Assembly: GCF_000312385.1 (NCBI RefSeq)
Contig: NZ_HE997628.1
Coordinates: 90,229-154,228 of the forward strand
Length of the DNA: 64,000 nucleotides
Direction: 5' to 3'
DNA from: Tsukamurella sp. 1534
Lineage (GTDB): Bacteria > Actinomycetota > Actinomycetes > Mycobacteriales > Mycobacteriaceae
Shown: positions 20,824-31,158 of the stretch, in pieces
How positions within the stretch are numbered: position 1 is the first letter of the stretch
Layout of the letters: each line of letters opens with the position of its first letter
Program-made: the position numbers and the translations under genes
The notes under the pieces: model-generated
Told to the model about the DNA's origin: nothing
The model's database searches: none
Seen by the model: the letters and a program-made list of their open reading frames with translations, nothing else

Positions 20824-22119
20824 ATGATGAAGACCAGCAGGATCGAGCGGGTCGGACGGGCGACGGTACGCGCCGGCCGCTACCTGGACCGACAGAGCGC
20901 TCTGCACATCGCCGACCCCGGCGGAACCCTGCACGACACCCCGCTCGGCACATTCCTGTCCCGCAAGGTGAACTGGCTGTTCCTCCTGGTCGCACTGATC
21001 ATGTGGGCCGTGGCTTGGCCGACGCTCAACGAGCAGTTCCACGTGCCGGCGATCTTCCTGCCGATCATCAGCGGACTCTCGGTGCTGCCGCTCGCGATCG
21101 CATGGGCGCACCCGCGAACGGCGTGGGTGATCATCGCATCAACCGCTGCACTATTTCCAATGCTGTGGTTCTTCACACCCAAGTACGACTGGGAGTGGGG
21201 CTGGCAGGTGTCGCTCATCATCGCGATGCTCGTCTCCACCGTGCTCGTCTACCTGCGGGCCACGCCGCTCGACGCCGCGGTCGTCTGGGCCGCCTCCTCG
21301 CTGCTGTTCTGGGTGAACGCGCAGCCTGGCACCGGCGGGGGCTGGGTAGCCGGTCTGACCACTGCCTTCGTGGTCTGCATGCTGCTGCGTCTGGCCCTGC
21401 AGTCGCGCAGCCGGCTGGAGGAGCAGACCGAGGTGAGCGAGCTCGAACGCGGCCGCCGTGCCGTCCTCGAGGAGCGGACCCGCATCGCCCGGGACCTGCA
21501 CGACATCGTGGCGCACCGGATGTCCCTCGTGGTGGTCCAGGCGCAGACCGCGCAGTACCGCGTCCCGGGCGTGTCGGAGCGGGCGCTCGCCGAATTCGAC
21601 GGCATCGCGGTCGCCGCCCGCGAGGCCCTCAACGAGGTCCGCGCCCTGCTCGGCGTGCTGCGCCTCGACGACACCTCCGCGCAGCTCGCCCCCGCCCCGG
21701 GGCTCAGCGGCGTCGACGAGCTCATCGACGGTGCCCGCGCCGCGGGGGTCGCCGTCGACTACCTGCCCCTGCCCGATCCCTCCGCCGTCGGGGAGGGCGC
21801 CGCGATGGTGGCCTACCGGATCGTGCAGGAATCCATCGCCAACGCCACCCGGCACGCCCAGGGCGCGCCGATCACCGTCGCCCTCACACTCGACACCGGG
21901 GAGCTGAACCTGCGGGTGGAGAACGGCCCGCGCGTCTCCGACGCCGACCTCGGAGGCCCCGGGCTCGGCCAGGGGATCCCCGGGATGATGGAGCGGGCGC
22001 GGTCCGTGGGCGGTTCGCTCACCGCGGCACCCGTCGCGGGCGGCGGCTTCGCGGTCCGCGCCACCCTTCCGGCGCGGCCCGAAGCGCGGCCCGAAGCCCG
22101 GCCCGACGCGCAGCACTGA
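20824..22119 (+). CDS. Two-component sensor histidine kinase, NarL/DesK type
   Basis: 431 residues. Residues about 45-195 hold five or so membrane helices without a large extracellular sensor (KVNWLFLLVALIMWAVAWPT, VPAIFLPIISGLSVLPLAIA, LTTAFVVCMLLRLAL). The HisKA_3 dimerisation box EERTRIARDLHDIVAHRMSL carries the phospho-accepting His226. The ATPase domain has RIVQESIANATRHAQGAPI and GQGIPGMMERARSVGGSLTA. The C-terminus ends in a short ARPEARPEARP repeat. ATG 20824 lacks a ribosome-binding site; TAGCGT 7 nt upstream suggests a leaderless transcript. The cognate response regulator follows 17 bp downstream. The closest families sense membrane or envelope stress. Confidence 0.93.
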   Translation: MMKTSRIERVGRATVRAGRYLDRQSALHIADPGGTLHDTPLGTFLSRKVNWLFLLVALIMWAVAWPTLNEQFHVPAIFLPIISGLSVLPLAIAWAHPRTAWVIIASTAALFPMLWFFTPKYDWEWGWQVSLIIAMLVSTVLVYLRATPLDAAVVWAASSLLFWVNAQPGTGGGWVAGLTTAFVVCMLLRLALQSRSRLEEQTEVSELERGRRAVLEERTRIARDLHDIVAHRMSLVVVQAQTAQYRVPGVSERALAEFDGIAVAAREALNEVRALLGVLRLDDTSAQLAPAPGLSGVDELIDGARAAGVAVDYLPLPDPSAVGEGAAMVAYRIVQESIANATRHAQGAPITVALTLDTGELNLRVENGPRVSDADLGGPGLGQGIPGMMERARSVGGSLTAAPVAGGGFAVRATLPARPEARPEARPDAQH

Positions 22120-22136
22120 ACGGCTAGGGTCGGTTC

Positions 22137-22793
22137 GTGCCCATCACCGTTTTCATCGCCGACGACCAGGCCATGGTGCGGCAGGGCTTCGGCGCCCTGC
22201 TCGGCGCCCAACCCGACATCTCCGTCATCGGCGACGCCCCCGACGGCAAGGTCGCGGTCGCCGAGGTCGCGCGCCTGAGACCCGACGTGGTGCTCATGGA
22301 CGTCCGCATGCCCGAGATGAACGGGCTGCGCGCCACCGAGGAGATCCTCCGCCGCCACGACGGGATCCGGGTGCTCATGCTGACCACCTTCGACATCGAC
22401 GACTACGTGTACGAGGCGCTGCGCGTGGGCGCCTCCGGCTTCATGCTCAAGGACGCGCCCGCCGAGGAACTGGTGCGCGCGGTGCGCGTCGTACACGAGG
22501 GCCAGTCGCTCCTCGCCCCGTCGGTCACCCGGCGGATGATCGCCGAGGTCACCGCCGCCAGGGCGCACCGTCGGCCCGCGCCGCCGGAGCTCGCCACCCT
22601 GACCCCGCGCGAGCGGGAGGTGCTCGAGGCGATCGCGGCCGGCCGCTCCAACGCCGAGATCGCCACCGCGCTGTTCGTCTCCGACCAGACCGTGAAGACC
22701 CACGTCAGCAAGGTCCTGCAGAAGCTCGGCCTGCGCGACAGGGCGCAGGCCGTCGTCTACGCCTACGAGACGGGGGTCGTCACGCCCGGGTGA
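22137..22793 (+). CDS. NarL/LuxR-family response regulator
   Basis: 218 residues. The receiver domain has the acidic pair in FIADDQAMV, the phospho-acceptor Asp55 in [13 protein letters not shown], the switch Thr in LMLTTFD and the Lys in [10 protein letters not shown]. The C-terminal LuxR HTH follows ([20 protein letters not shown], then [20 protein letters not shown]). It pairs with the kinase directly upstream. GTG 22137 has TAGGGT 6 nt before it and no Shine-Dalgarno, so it may also have its own leaderless promoter inside the kinase 3' end. Targets are unknown; the adjacent phospholipase and hydrolase are candidates. Confidence 0.95.
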   Translation: MPITVFIADDQAMVRQGFGALLGAQPDISVIGDAPDGKVAVAEVARLRPDVVLMDVRMPEMNGLRATEEILRRHDGIRVLMLTTFDIDDYVYEALRVGASGFMLKDAPAEELVRAVRVVHEGQSLLAPSVTRRMIAEVTAARAHRRPAPPELATLTPREREVLEAIAAGRSNAEIATALFVSDQTVKTHVSKVLQKLGLRDRAQAVVYAYETGVVTPG

Positions 22794-22845
22794 ACTACTG
22801 GTGCGTTGTGATGACACCCCGCGCCGGGGCGGGCAAGATCGTTCC

Positions 22846-23883
22846 ATGAGCATGCGCATCGGAGTCCTCACCGGCGGCGGCGACTGCCCCGGTCTCAACG
22901 CGGTGATCCGCGCGGTCGTCCGCACCTGCGACTCCCGCTACGGATCTTCGGTCGTGGGCTTCCAGGACGGCTGGCGCGGCCTCCTCGAGAACCGGCGGGT
23001 CCACCTCGCCAACGACGACCGCAACGACCGCCTGCTCACCAAGGGCGGCACCATGCTCGGCACCGCGCGCACCCACCCCGACGTGCTGCGCGAGGGCCTC
23101 GACGGGATCAAGGAGACCCTCGACGACAACGGGATCGACGTGCTCATCCCGATCGGTGGCGAGGGCACGCTGACCGCGGCGTCGTGGCTCGCGGAGGAGG
23201 GGGTGCCCGTGGTGGGCGTCCCCAAGACCATCGACAACGACATCGACTGCACCGACGTCACCTTCGGTTTCGACACCGCCCTCAGCATCGCGACCGACGC
23301 CATCGACCGCCTGCACTCCACCGCCGAATCGCACCAGCGCGTGATGCTGGTGGAGGTCATGGGCCGGCACGCCGGCTGGATCGCCCTCAACTCCGGCCTC
23401 GCGTCCGGCGCGCACATGATTCTCATCCCCGAGGTGCCGTTCGACGTCGAGGAGCTGTGCCGGCTGATCAAACGCCGTTTCCAGCGCGGGCACTCCAGCT
23501 TCATCGTGGTGGTCGCGGAGGGCGCCAAGCCCGCCGAGGGCACCATGGAGCTGCGGCTCGGCGGCCTCGACGAGTTCGGCCACGAGCGGTTCACGGGCGT
23601 CGCTCACCAACTGGGCGCCGAGATCGAACAGCGGATCAACAAGGAGGTCCGGACCACCGTGCTCGGGCACGTCCAGCGCGGCGGAACCCCCACCCCGGCG
23701 GACCGGGTGCTGGCCACCCGCTACGGCGTCAACGCCGCCGACGCCGCGCACGCCGGGAAGGTGGGCAACATGGTCTCGCTGCGCGGCACGTCGATCGGAC
23801 TGGTCCCGCTCTCCGAGGCGGTCAAGCAGCTCAAGCGGGTCCCGCGGGAGCGCTACGACGACGCCGCCGAGTTCTTCGGCTGA
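22846..23883 (+). CDS. pfkA: 6-phosphofructokinase
   Basis: 345-residue glycolytic enzyme that phosphorylates fructose 6-phosphate. Key blocks: [20 protein letters not shown] at the nucleotide site, [11 protein letters not shown] (Gly104-Gly105-Glu106-Gly107), [17 protein letters not shown] with Lys127, [19 protein letters not shown] and [13 protein letters not shown]. The mixed pattern, Gly in the first loop but Lys before TIDND, belongs to the actinobacterial group III enzymes, most of which use ATP; PPi use needs Asp in the first position. ATG 22846 is preceded at 6 nt by CAAGAT, a possible leaderless -10. In M. tuberculosis it follows gatA directly; here 6 kb of extra genes lie between. 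Confidence 0.95.
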   Translation: MSMRIGVLTGGGDCPGLNAVIRAVVRTCDSRYGSSVVGFQDGWRGLLENRRVHLANDDRNDRLLTKGGTMLGTARTHPDVLREGLDGIKETLDDNGIDVLIPIGGEGTLTAASWLAEEGVPVVGVPKTIDNDIDCTDVTFGFDTALSIATDAIDRLHSTAESHQRVMLVEVMGRHAGWIALNSGLASGAHMILIPEVPFDVEELCRLIKRRFQRGHSSFIVVVAEGAKPAEGTMELRLGGLDEFGHERFTGVAHQLGAEIEQRINKEVRTTVLGHVQRGGTPTPADRVLATRYGVNAADAAHAGKVGNMVSLRGTSIGLVPLSEAVKQLKRVPRERYDDAAEFFG

Positions 23884-23984
23884 CGGTCGCTCCGGGCTCG
23901 ACGGTCCGCGGTCGGGCGGACCGTCGCGGGTGGCACTGGCCGGGCGGAAGCGACCGTTAAGCGGCCGCCCGCATGCTGACGGCC

Positions 23985-25187
23985 ATGAACACCACTCCTC
24001 CCGCGAACCAGGGCTTCCCCGGACAGAACCCCGCCGACCCGCACCAGGAGACGCAGCTGCGCCCCACCTGGCACGGCGGTGAGCCGCCTCAGCAGCCCTT
24101 CCCGGCCGCGCAGCCGTCGTATCCCGCGCCGTACCCGCCGTACACCGCACCGCAGGGCGTCGTCGGCCCGGGCGGCCCCGGCGGCCCCATCGGGCCCGGC
24201 GCGCCGAAGAAGCCGCGGCCCGGTTGGTTGATCCCCGCGATCATCGGCGGCGCCGCGCTGCTGCTGGTGATAGTCCTGATCGCCGGGATCGCCCTGATCC
24301 GTGGCGCCGGGGGAGGAGGCGGCGACACCGCGTCGCCCGGCGCCACCGTCAAGGCGTACTTCGCGGCCCTCCAGGCCGGCGACGCGAAGAAGGCGCTGAG
24401 CTACGGCAAGGCCGCCCCCGCGTCGACCGAACTGCTCACCGACGAGGTGCTGCGCAAGCAGACCGGCATCGCGCCGATCAAGGACGTGACGATCGTCAGC
24501 GAGGAGGGCGGCTACATGGGCAAGGTGCATCTCACCGTCACCATCGGCGACGTCGCGTACGACGAGGAGATCACCCTGGAGAAGGTGGGCGACGAGTGGA
24601 AGCTCGCCGCCGCGGCCGTCCAGACCAAGCCGTACTTCTCCTACGACACCGACAAGGCCAACCTCACGGTGCTGGGGAAGGACCTGCCGGCATCCGGCGT
24701 GGTGTACACGTTCCCCGGCACGCTGGACCTCGGCTCGAAGAACACGAACCTGGCCGTGAAGAAGGACGACGGCGGCAGCGGCCGCAACACCGGGCAGGCC
24801 TCGGTCAAGGGGCTGTCGATGTTCGGTTCGATCAGCTCGGGTGCCTCCGTCCAGTTCGCGCTGAGCGACCCTGCGAAGGCCTCCGCACGCGAGCAGATCG
24901 GCGCCAAGTACGCCGCGTGCGCCGCGTCCAAGGACCGCGCACCGTCGGGCTGCCCCCAGGCCGACTTCACCGGGGAGAACGGCTCCTACACCTGGACCCC
25001 GCCGAACGCGCAGGAGGTCGTCCTCGACGACACCGTCCGGGACGGCTCGGTGACCTTCACGGACCGTCGCGCGTGGACCTTCAGCGCCATGGGGCGCGAC
25101 GGTCGCCCCGTCACCGGCAGCGACACCGGTTTCGTCTACGGGACCGTCACCGTCACCCAGGACGCGGTGGCCGTCTCGGTCCGGTGA
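23985..25187 (+). CDS. Proline-rich single-pass membrane protein with extracytoplasmic domain
   Basis: About 400 residues in three parts: a Pro/Gly/Gln-rich cytoplasmic N-terminus of about 75 residues ([20 protein letters not shown] and [12 protein letters not shown]), one membrane helix ([20 protein letters not shown]), and an extracytoplasmic region with a DUF4878/NTF2-like start ([20 protein letters not shown]) and a C-terminal beta-rich domain with two cysteines ([16 protein letters not shown]). Such proteins are frequent in Mycobacteriales and their function is unknown. ATG 23985 is my choice; ATG 23973 would add four residues. It lies between pfkA and gatB, where M. tuberculosis has no counterpart that I recall. 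Confidence 0.78.
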   Translation: MNTTPPANQGFPGQNPADPHQETQLRPTWHGGEPPQQPFPAAQPSYPAPYPPYTAPQGVVGPGGPGGPIGPGAPKKPRPGWLIPAIIGGAALLLVIVLIAGIALIRGAGGGGGDTASPGATVKAYFAALQAGDAKKALSYGKAAPASTELLTDEVLRKQTGIAPIKDVTIVSEEGGYMGKVHLTVTIGDVAYDEEITLEKVGDEWKLAAAAVQTKPYFSYDTDKANLTVLGKDLPASGVVYTFPGTLDLGSKNTNLAVKKDDGGSGRNTGQASVKGLSMFGSISSGASVQFALSDPAKASAREQIGAKYAACAASKDRAPSGCPQADFTGENGSYTWTPPNAQEVVLDDTVRDGSVTFTDRRAWTFSAMGRDGRPVTGSDTGFVYGTVTVTQDAVAVSVR

Positions 25188-25212
25188 CGGCGCGCCGATT
25201 AGGCTGGAGGGC

Positions 25213-26724
25213 ATGAGTGCCGAGCTTGCCGATGTCGACCTTCCCGAGTACGCGGACGTCGTCGCCCGCTACGAGCCCGTGATGGGTATGGAGGTCCACG
25301 TCGAGCTCGGCACGGCCACCAAGATGTTCTGCGGGTGCGCCACCGCGTTCGGCGCCGACCCCAACACCCAGGTGTGCCCCACGTGCCTCGGGATGCCCGG
25401 CGCACTGCCCGTCGTGAACGACGAGGCCGTGCGCTCGGCCATCCGCATCGGCCTCGCCCTCAACTGCTCGATCCGGCCCAGCTCGGTGTTCGCCCGGAAG
25501 AACTACTTCTATCCGGACCAGCCGAAGAACTACCAGATCAGCCAGTACGAGGACCCCATCGCGTACGACGGCTACATCGACGTCCCGCTCGAGGACGGCA
25601 GCACCTGGCGCGTGGAGATCGAGCGCGCGCACATGGAGGAGGACACCGGCAAGTCGACGCACATCGGCTCCGCCACCGGCCGCATCCACGGCGCCTCGCA
25701 CTCGCTGCTCGACTTCAACCGTGCGGGCGTGCCGCTCGTCGAGATCGTCACCAAGCCCATCGAGGGCGCGGGGGAGCGGGCCCCGGAGATCGCCCGGGCC
25801 TACGTCACCGCGCTGCGCGACCTGCTCGCCTCGCTCGACGTATCCGACGTCCGGATGGACCAGGGCTCGATGCGCTGCGACGCCAACGTCTCGCTCAAGC
25901 CGGCGGGCGCGAGCGAGTTCGGCACCCGCACCGAGACCAAGAACGTCAACTCGCTGCGCAGCGTCGAGGTGGCGGTGCGGTACGAGATGCGGCGCCAGGC
26001 CGCGGTTCTCGACGGGGGCGGCGAGGTTGTCCTCGAGACCCGCCACTTCCAGGAGGGCGACGGCACCACCACGCCGGGCCGCCCCAAGGAGACCGCCGAG
26101 GACTACCGCTACTTCCCGGACCCCGACCTCGGCCCCGTCGCGCCGGCCGACGAGCTGGTCGAGAGCCTGCGCGGCACGATCCCGGAGCTGCCGTGGCTGC
26201 GCCGCGCCCGTATCCAGGCGGACTGGGGCCTGTCCGACGAGGTCATGCGCGACCTGGTGAACCTCGGCGCCATCGACTCGATCATCGCGACCGTCGACGC
26301 GGGCGCCACTCCGGACGCCGCCCGCTCCTGGTGGGGCAGCTTCCTGCCGCAGCAGGCCAACACCCGGGAGGTGGAGCTGCCCGCGCTGGCGATCACCCCG
26401 GCGCAGGTCGCGCGGGTCATCGCGCTCGTCGATGAGGGCAAGCTCACCAGCAAGCTGGCGCAGCAGGTGATCGTCGGCGTGCTCGACGGAGAGGGCGAGC
26501 CCGACGAGGTCGTCGCCGCGCGCGGGCTCGAGGTGGTTCGCGACGACGGCGCACTGCAGAAGGCCGTCGACGAGGCGCTCGCCGCGAACCCCGACATCGT
26601 CGAGAAGATCAAGGGCGGCAAGGTCCAGGCCGCCGGCAAGATCGTCGGCGACGTCATGAAGGCCACCCGCGGTCAGGCCGACGCCGCCCGCGTCCGCGAG
26701 CTGGTCCTCGCCGCCTGCGAGTAG
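25213..26724 (+). CDS. gatB: Asp-tRNA(Asn)/Glu-tRNA(Gln) amidotransferase subunit B
   Basis: 503-residue GatB, which binds the misacylated tRNA and activates the Glu or Asp carboxyl for amidation. Diagnostic blocks are [20 protein letters not shown], the Zn-type CTCLG-like cluster ([21 protein letters not shown]), [18 protein letters not shown], and [14 protein letters not shown] with [11 protein letters not shown]. The C-terminal YqeY-like tail covers about residues 350-503 ([20 protein letters not shown]). TAGGCT stands 7 nt before ATG 25213 and there is no well-spaced Shine-Dalgarno, so the mRNA is probably leaderless. It ends 21 bp before the convergent lipoprotein gene. Confidence 0.97.
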   Translation: MSAELADVDLPEYADVVARYEPVMGMEVHVELGTATKMFCGCATAFGADPNTQVCPTCLGMPGALPVVNDEAVRSAIRIGLALNCSIRPSSVFARKNYFYPDQPKNYQISQYEDPIAYDGYIDVPLEDGSTWRVEIERAHMEEDTGKSTHIGSATGRIHGASHSLLDFNRAGVPLVEIVTKPIEGAGERAPEIARAYVTALRDLLASLDVSDVRMDQGSMRCDANVSLKPAGASEFGTRTETKNVNSLRSVEVAVRYEMRRQAAVLDGGGEVVLETRHFQEGDGTTTPGRPKETAEDYRYFPDPDLGPVAPADELVESLRGTIPELPWLRRARIQADWGLSDEVMRDLVNLGAIDSIIATVDAGATPDAARSWWGSFLPQQANTREVELPALAITPAQVARVIALVDEGKLTSKLAQQVIVGVLDGEGEPDEVVAARGLEVVRDDGALQKAVDEALAANPDIVEKIKGGKVQAAGKIVGDVMKATRGQADAARVRELVLAACE

Positions 26725-26745
26725 CCCGGCACGCGCCGGACCCGC

Positions 26746-27882
26746 TCAGTCCTCGCCGTCGGCGGGGCTGCCGCCGGGCTGCGGAAGCAGCACCACACGG
26801 TCGTCGGTGGGCGCCACCGGGTTCGGCTTGTTCGTCGTGACGCCCTGCGGAAGTCCCTTGGGCCCCAGCGCGAGACGGCCGAACAGGCCGTACTCGGTGC
26901 GACCCACCAGCTGCTGCGGCTCCCGGTCCGCGGTGGTCGAACCGTCGGGCAGCATCACCATCTCGACCTTGCCGGCGCGGCTCTCGCTGACCACCACCGC
27001 GCCCTTGGTGACGGCGCAGCCCGCGAGGCCCGGGCGGTCCGGCCAGCTCCACGCCACCGTCGCGGCGGAACCGGGCGACACCACGCGGAGGCGGTCCTCG
27101 GTGAGCCCGTGATCGGCCACGAAAACGGGTCCGCCGGCGGGGGCACGGCACAACGACGGGCGGATGCCGCCGTCGTTCGCCAGCACCTGCGGCCGGGCGG
27201 GGGAGACGGTGCCCGGTGACTCCAGGACGAGGACCTTGCCCGCCAGCGATCCGGGATCCTTCGCGGCCGCGGCGTCGCCCGCGTTGCCTGTCGCCACCAC
27301 CAGATCGCGGCCCACGAACAGCAGTGACCCGGTGTTCCCGGTGGGGCCCTTGGGGATCCCGGAGAGGATCACCTTCGGCTCGTCGCCCGGGGTGACGCGT
27401 ACCACGCGATTGTCGGTCGCCGTGCTCACGTAGGCGTAGAAGAGGCGGTCCTCCTCGTACGACGGGGACAGCGCGATCGACGTGAGGCCGCCGTCTCCGG
27501 AGGCGTCCACGCCGGGCACCCGCAGCACCTCGGTGTTGGGCAGGTCGGTCGTCGTGTACTTGATCGCGCCGCCCCGCTCGGAGACGTACGCGTGTTCCAG
27601 GACGGGGGTGGTGATGAGGGACGTGGGCTCCGTGAGGCACGTGGCCAGCACGTTCGCATCCTGATCGATGCACGGGCCGGGCGGCTTCCGCGTCGCGCTG
27701 CCCGGGGGCGGCGCGGGCCGGGGCGTGGTGGTGGTCGCCTCGCCGGTGGGCGGACCGGTGAACGGCGCGGCTTCACTGCCGCCGAAATCGGCGCACCCGG
27801 CCGTGGCGAGCAGAGCGACGAGCGGCACCGTCACCGCCGCGCGCCGCGCCCTGCGCAGCGCGCGTCCGGACCCCTCACTCAT
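26746..27882 (-). CDS. lppZ: LppZ-like lipoprotein with sorbosone-dehydrogenase-type propeller
   Basis: 378 residues. A lipobox (VALLATAGC, lipid-modified Cys30) follows a basic n-region, so the protein is anchored to the outer face of the membrane. A Pro/Thr-rich linker precedes a glucose/sorbosone-dehydrogenase-like beta propeller (GGLTSIALSPSYEEDRLFYA, GNTGSLLFVGRDLVVATGNA, GVTTNKPNPVAPTDDRVVLL). Typical PQQ-site residues are not obvious, so enzymatic activity is doubtful. M. tuberculosis lppZ (Rv3006) has the same fold and neighbours. ATG 27882 is chosen since TAGGGT lies exactly 7 nt upstream (leaderless); a GTG 9 bp earlier overlaps this spacer. It is divergent from doxX. Confidence 0.87.
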   Translation of the reverse strand: MSEGSGRALRRARRAAVTVPLVALLATAGCADFGGSEAAPFTGPPTGEATTTTPRPAPPPGSATRKPPGPCIDQDANVLATCLTEPTSLITTPVLEHAYVSERGGAIKYTTTDLPNTEVLRVPGVDASGDGGLTSIALSPSYEEDRLFYAYVSTATDNRVVRVTPGDEPKVILSGIPKGPTGNTGSLLFVGRDLVVATGNAGDAAAAKDPGSLAGKVLVLESPGTVSPARPQVLANDGGIRPSLCRAPAGGPVFVADHGLTEDRLRVVSPGSAATVAWSWPDRPGLAGCAVTKGAVVVSESRAGKVEMVMLPDGSTTADREPQQLVGRTEYGLFGRLALGPKGLPQGVTTNKPNPVAPTDDRVVLLPQPGGSPADGED

Positions 27883-27962
27883 GCCCGCCACCCTACCGAT
27901 CGGTGCAGGCGATCGCGGTTCGCTCCCGGTCGTCCGGGCGCGCGCCCTCTACTCTGGGGTGC

Positions 27963-29168
27963 GTGAGCGACAAGGACGGAAACGAGACAGAGCCGAACGA
28001 GGGCAAGGCCGGGTCCCCGATGGACTTCTCCTCCACCGGCGAGCTGCCGCGATTCGGGGAACGGCATCCCACCGGCGGATTCGTGCTGGATCCCCATGAC
28101 GATTCCGATACGGGCATCGGGCCCGTGCTGCCCCGCTACCGGGACGAACCCTCGGCCGACGCCGGGAGCACGGTGTCGAACCCGTCGACGGCCCCCACCG
28201 GCACGCCGGCACCGGGCGTGGCGGCTGCCGCCTCCGGTGCGTCGTCGGCCGACGCGCCGACGGTCGCGTCCCCGGCCGGTGCGGCGCCCGCGGGAGCGCA
28301 CGCCGCGGCGGAGTCCGCACCCGACAGTGACCTCGCGGCTGCGATCGCGTCGGCGAACGCCGCCACCGAGGCGATCTCCACGAGCGACGCCCCCACCGCC
28401 CGTGCGACCCAGGCGGGGATGACGAGCGACGAACGCGACGAGTTCGGCAGGCTGCACAACCGTCGCCGCGGCCGCGAGCGGGCCGCACAGGCCCGCGCGG
28501 AGGCGGAGGGGATCCCGCTCGAGGCCGCGGCCACCGAGCCGCTGGCACCGCCGCAGGGCCGTCGCTTCGGAAAGCCGGTGGGTGACGAGTCGGCCGAGTT
28601 GGAGGCCGCCCGGAAGGCGGCCAAGCGCGGTACCACCGACCTCGGCCTCCTCGTGCTCCGCGTGGCGGTCGGCTTCATCCTGGCCGTGCACGGCGCGCAG
28701 AAGCTGTTCGGCGTCTGGGGCGGACCCGGTATCGACGGATTCACCCAGTACCTGCAGAACGGCAGCGACCCGACGGTCGGCTTCGAGCGGTTCACCAAGA
28801 TCATCGCGATCGCCACCGGCGTGGTCGAGATGGGCAGCGGTGCGCTCCTCATCGTCGGCCTGCTCACGCCGATCGCCGCGGCGGGCGCCGTCGGCGTGAT
28901 GCTGTCCGCCGTGCTGTTCAAGCTGGCCACGCTGGGCCAGGGCTTCGTGTTCTTCTCCCAGAACAAGGGCGTCGAGTTCGAGCTGCTGCTGCTCGCCGCC
29001 GCGGTGGCCATCGTGCTCACGGGCCCGGGCAAGCTGTCGCTGGACTTCAACAGGGGGTGGGCGCGCCGCCCGCACGTGGGGTCGGTGGCCTGGCTGGTCA
29101 TCGCCGTCGCGGCCGCGGTCACCGTCTGGATCCTGCTCAACGGGGCCAACCCGATCGCCCCGCGCTGA
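27963..29168 (+). CDS. doxX: DoxX-family membrane protein with long disordered N-terminus
   Basis: 401 residues. The first 230 are Ala/Ser/Thr/Asp-rich and probably disordered (TGELPRFGERHPTGGFVLDP is the only distinctive part). The DoxX core follows with four helices (LGLLVLRVAVGFILAVHGAQ, KLFGVWGGPG, EMGSGALLIVGLLTPIAAAG, ELLLLAAAVAIVLTGPGKLS), plus a last C-terminal helix. In M. tuberculosis the orthologous Rv3005c forms a membrane oxidoreductase complex with SodA and SseA that limits oxidative damage; a similar role is inferred. GTG 27963 has TACTCT 7 nt upstream and no Shine-Dalgarno. The gene is divergent from lppZ, as in M. tuberculosis, and converges on ilvD. Confidence 0.9.
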   Translation: MSDKDGNETEPNEGKAGSPMDFSSTGELPRFGERHPTGGFVLDPHDDSDTGIGPVLPRYRDEPSADAGSTVSNPSTAPTGTPAPGVAAAASGASSADAPTVASPAGAAPAGAHAAAESAPDSDLAAAIASANAATEAISTSDAPTARATQAGMTSDERDEFGRLHNRRRGRERAAQARAEAEGIPLEAAATEPLAPPQGRRFGKPVGDESAELEAARKAAKRGTTDLGLLVLRVAVGFILAVHGAQKLFGVWGGPGIDGFTQYLQNGSDPTVGFERFTKIIAIATGVVEMGSGALLIVGLLTPIAAAGAVGVMLSAVLFKLATLGQGFVFFSQNKGVEFELLLLAAAVAIVLTGPGKLSLDFNRGWARRPHVGSVAWLVIAVAAAVTVWILLNGANPIAPR

Positions 29169-29175
29169 CGCGCCG

Positions 29176-29215
29176 ACGACGATGCCCCCGGTCCGCGGAC
29201 CGGGGGCATCGTCGT
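29176..29215. terminator. 40-bp perfect palindrome between doxX and ilvD
   Basis: The 40 bases from ACGACGATGCCCCCGGTCCG onward are a perfect palindrome located between two converging genes, 8 bp after the doxX stop and 18 bp before the ilvD stop. The hairpin is very stable and reads the same from both sides, so it is a bidirectional terminator candidate although a T tract is missing. Confidence 0.85.
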
Positions 29216-29233
29216 GACGGGGGTATCAGCCGA

Positions 29234-31075
29234 TCAGGGAACGTGCCGCACCGCGCCGCGGTCCGCCGAGGTGGCGAGGGCCGCGTAGGCGCGCAGCGCC
29301 GTGGTGACGGTGCGCTGCCTGTCCTTCGGCTGCCAGGGGCGCTCCGACGCCTCCATCTTCGCGCGGCGACGGGCCAGCTCCTCGTCGTCGACGAGGACCT
29401 CCAGCGCGCGGGTGTGCACGTCGATGCGGATGCGGTCGCCGTCCTCGACGAGGCCGATGACGCCGCCCGCGGCGGCCTCGGGGGAGATGTGCCCGATGGA
29501 CAGGCCCGACGTGCCGCCGGAGAAGCGGCCGTCGGTGATCAGCGCGCACACCTTGCCCAGGCCGCGCCCCTTGAGGAACGAGGTGGGGTGGAGCATCTCC
29601 TGCATGCCGGGGCCGCCCTTGGGGCCCTCGTAGCGCACGACGACGACGTCGCCGGGGGTGATCTCCTTACCGAGGATCTTGGACACCGCCTCCTCCTGCG
29701 ACTCGACCACCACGGCCGGGCCCTCGAAGGTGAACAGCTCCTCGTCGATGCCCGCCGTCTTGAGGATCGCCCCGTCGACCGCGATGTTGCCGCGCAGCAC
29801 GCAGAGCCCGCCCTCGACGGTGTAGGCGTGCTCGATGTCGCGGATGCAGCCCGACACCGCGTCGGTGTCCAGGCTCTCCCACTGGTTCTTGGTGGAGAAG
29901 GGCTGCGTGGTGCGCACGCCGCCCGGCGCCGCGTGGAACAGCTCGAGGGCCTCGTCGGTGGCCTTGCCGGAGCGGATGTCCCAGTCGTCGAGCCACTTGT
30001 CGAAGGAATGCTCGTGCACCGTGTGCACGTCGGTCTCCAGCAGGCCGGCGCGGCGCAGCTCGCCGAGGATGGCGGGGATTCCGCCGGCGCGGTGCACGTC
30101 CTCCATGTGGTAATCGCTGTTCGGCGACACCTTGGACAGGCACGGCACCCGGCGGCTGACCTCGTCGATGGTCGACAGGTCGAAGTCGACCTCGCCCTCC
30201 TGCGCGGCGGCCAGGGTGTGCAGCACGGTGTTGGTCGATCCGCCCATGGCCACGTCGAGCGCCATGGCGTTGCGGAACGCCGCGGGCGTCGCCACGTTGC
30301 GGGGGAGCACGGACTCGTCGCCGTCCCGGTAGTACCGCTTGGCGGCCTCGACCACCACGTTGCCGGCCCGCTCGAACAGCGCGCGGCGGGCGGCGTGCGT
30401 GGCCAGGGTGGAGCCGTTGCCGGGGAGCGCGAGGCCCAGGGCCTCGGTCAGGCAGTTCATCGAGTTGGCGGTGAACATGCCCGAGCAGGAGCCGCAGGTG
30501 GGGCACGCGGAGCGCTCGACCTCGCTGAGCCCGGCCTCGTCGATCGCGTCGTTCGCGGACGCGGAGATCGCGGTGATGAGGTCGGTCGGGGCCTTCGCGA
30601 CGCCGTCCACGATGACGGCCTTACCGGCCTCCATCGGGCCTCCCGAGACGAACACGGTGGGGATGTTCAGGCGCATCGCCGCGTTGAGCATGCCGGGCGT
30701 GATCTTGTCGCAGTTGGAGATGCAGACCAGCGCGTCGGCGGTGTGCGCGTTGGCCATGTACTCGACCGAATCGGCGATGATCTCGCGGCTGGGCAGGCTG
30801 TAGAGCATGCCGCCGTGGCCCATCGCGATGCCGTCGTCCACGGCGATGGTGTGGAACTCGCGGGCGATGCCGCCCGCGGCGCGAACGGACTCCGCGACGA
30901 TCTCGCCCATGTCCTTGAGGTGCACATGGCCGGGCACGAACTGCGTGTAGGAGTTCGCAATGGCCACGATCGGCTTGCCGAAGTCGCTGTCCGTGAGGCC
31001 GGTGGCGCGCCAGAGCGCGCGGGCGCCTGCGGCGTTGCGGCCGACGGTGGTGGTGCGTGAGCGGAGCGGTGGCAT
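29234..31075 (-). CDS. ilvD: Dihydroxy-acid dehydratase
   Basis: 613-residue Fe-S dehydratase, third step of valine and isoleucine synthesis. Conserved blocks: [52 protein letters not shown] (Cys122), and [20 protein letters not shown] (Cys191, Cys194, Cys197). It is the long E. coli/Corynebacterium type with VPGHVHLK, not the shorter type with PCN found in M. tuberculosis Rv0189c. The sequence resembles C. glutamicum IlvD, which is also next to ilvBNC. ATG 31075 is preceded by a purine-rich GAGGCGAGAAG. It is transcribed towards doxX and away from ilvBNC, with the cfp6-like gene between. Confidence 0.96.
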   Translation of the reverse strand: MPPLRSRTTTVGRNAAGARALWRATGLTDSDFGKPIVAIANSYTQFVPGHVHLKDMGEIVAESVRAAGGIAREFHTIAVDDGIAMGHGGMLYSLPSREIIADSVEYMANAHTADALVCISNCDKITPGMLNAAMRLNIPTVFVSGGPMEAGKAVIVDGVAKAPTDLITAISASANDAIDEAGLSEVERSACPTCGSCSGMFTANSMNCLTEALGLALPGNGSTLATHAARRALFERAGNVVVEAAKRYYRDGDESVLPRNVATPAAFRNAMALDVAMGGSTNTVLHTLAAAQEGEVDFDLSTIDEVSRRVPCLSKVSPNSDYHMEDVHRAGGIPAILGELRRAGLLETDVHTVHEHSFDKWLDDWDIRSGKATDEALELFHAAPGGVRTTQPFSTKNQWESLDTDAVSGCIRDIEHAYTVEGGLCVLRGNIAVDGAILKTAGIDEELFTFEGPAVVVESQEEAVSKILGKEITPGDVVVVRYEGPKGGPGMQEMLHPTSFLKGRGLGKVCALITDGRFSGGTSGLSIGHISPEAAAGGVIGLVEDGDRIRIDVHTRALEVLVDDEELARRRAKMEASERPWQPKDRQRTVTTALRAYAALATSADRGAVRHVP

Positions 31076-31158
31076 TGCTTCTCGCCTCGGATCTTCGTCT
31101 CGTGCTGGCTGATTTCTCTACGGTCCCCCGTGGACAGGAAGTGCCTGCCCGGGCGGGA

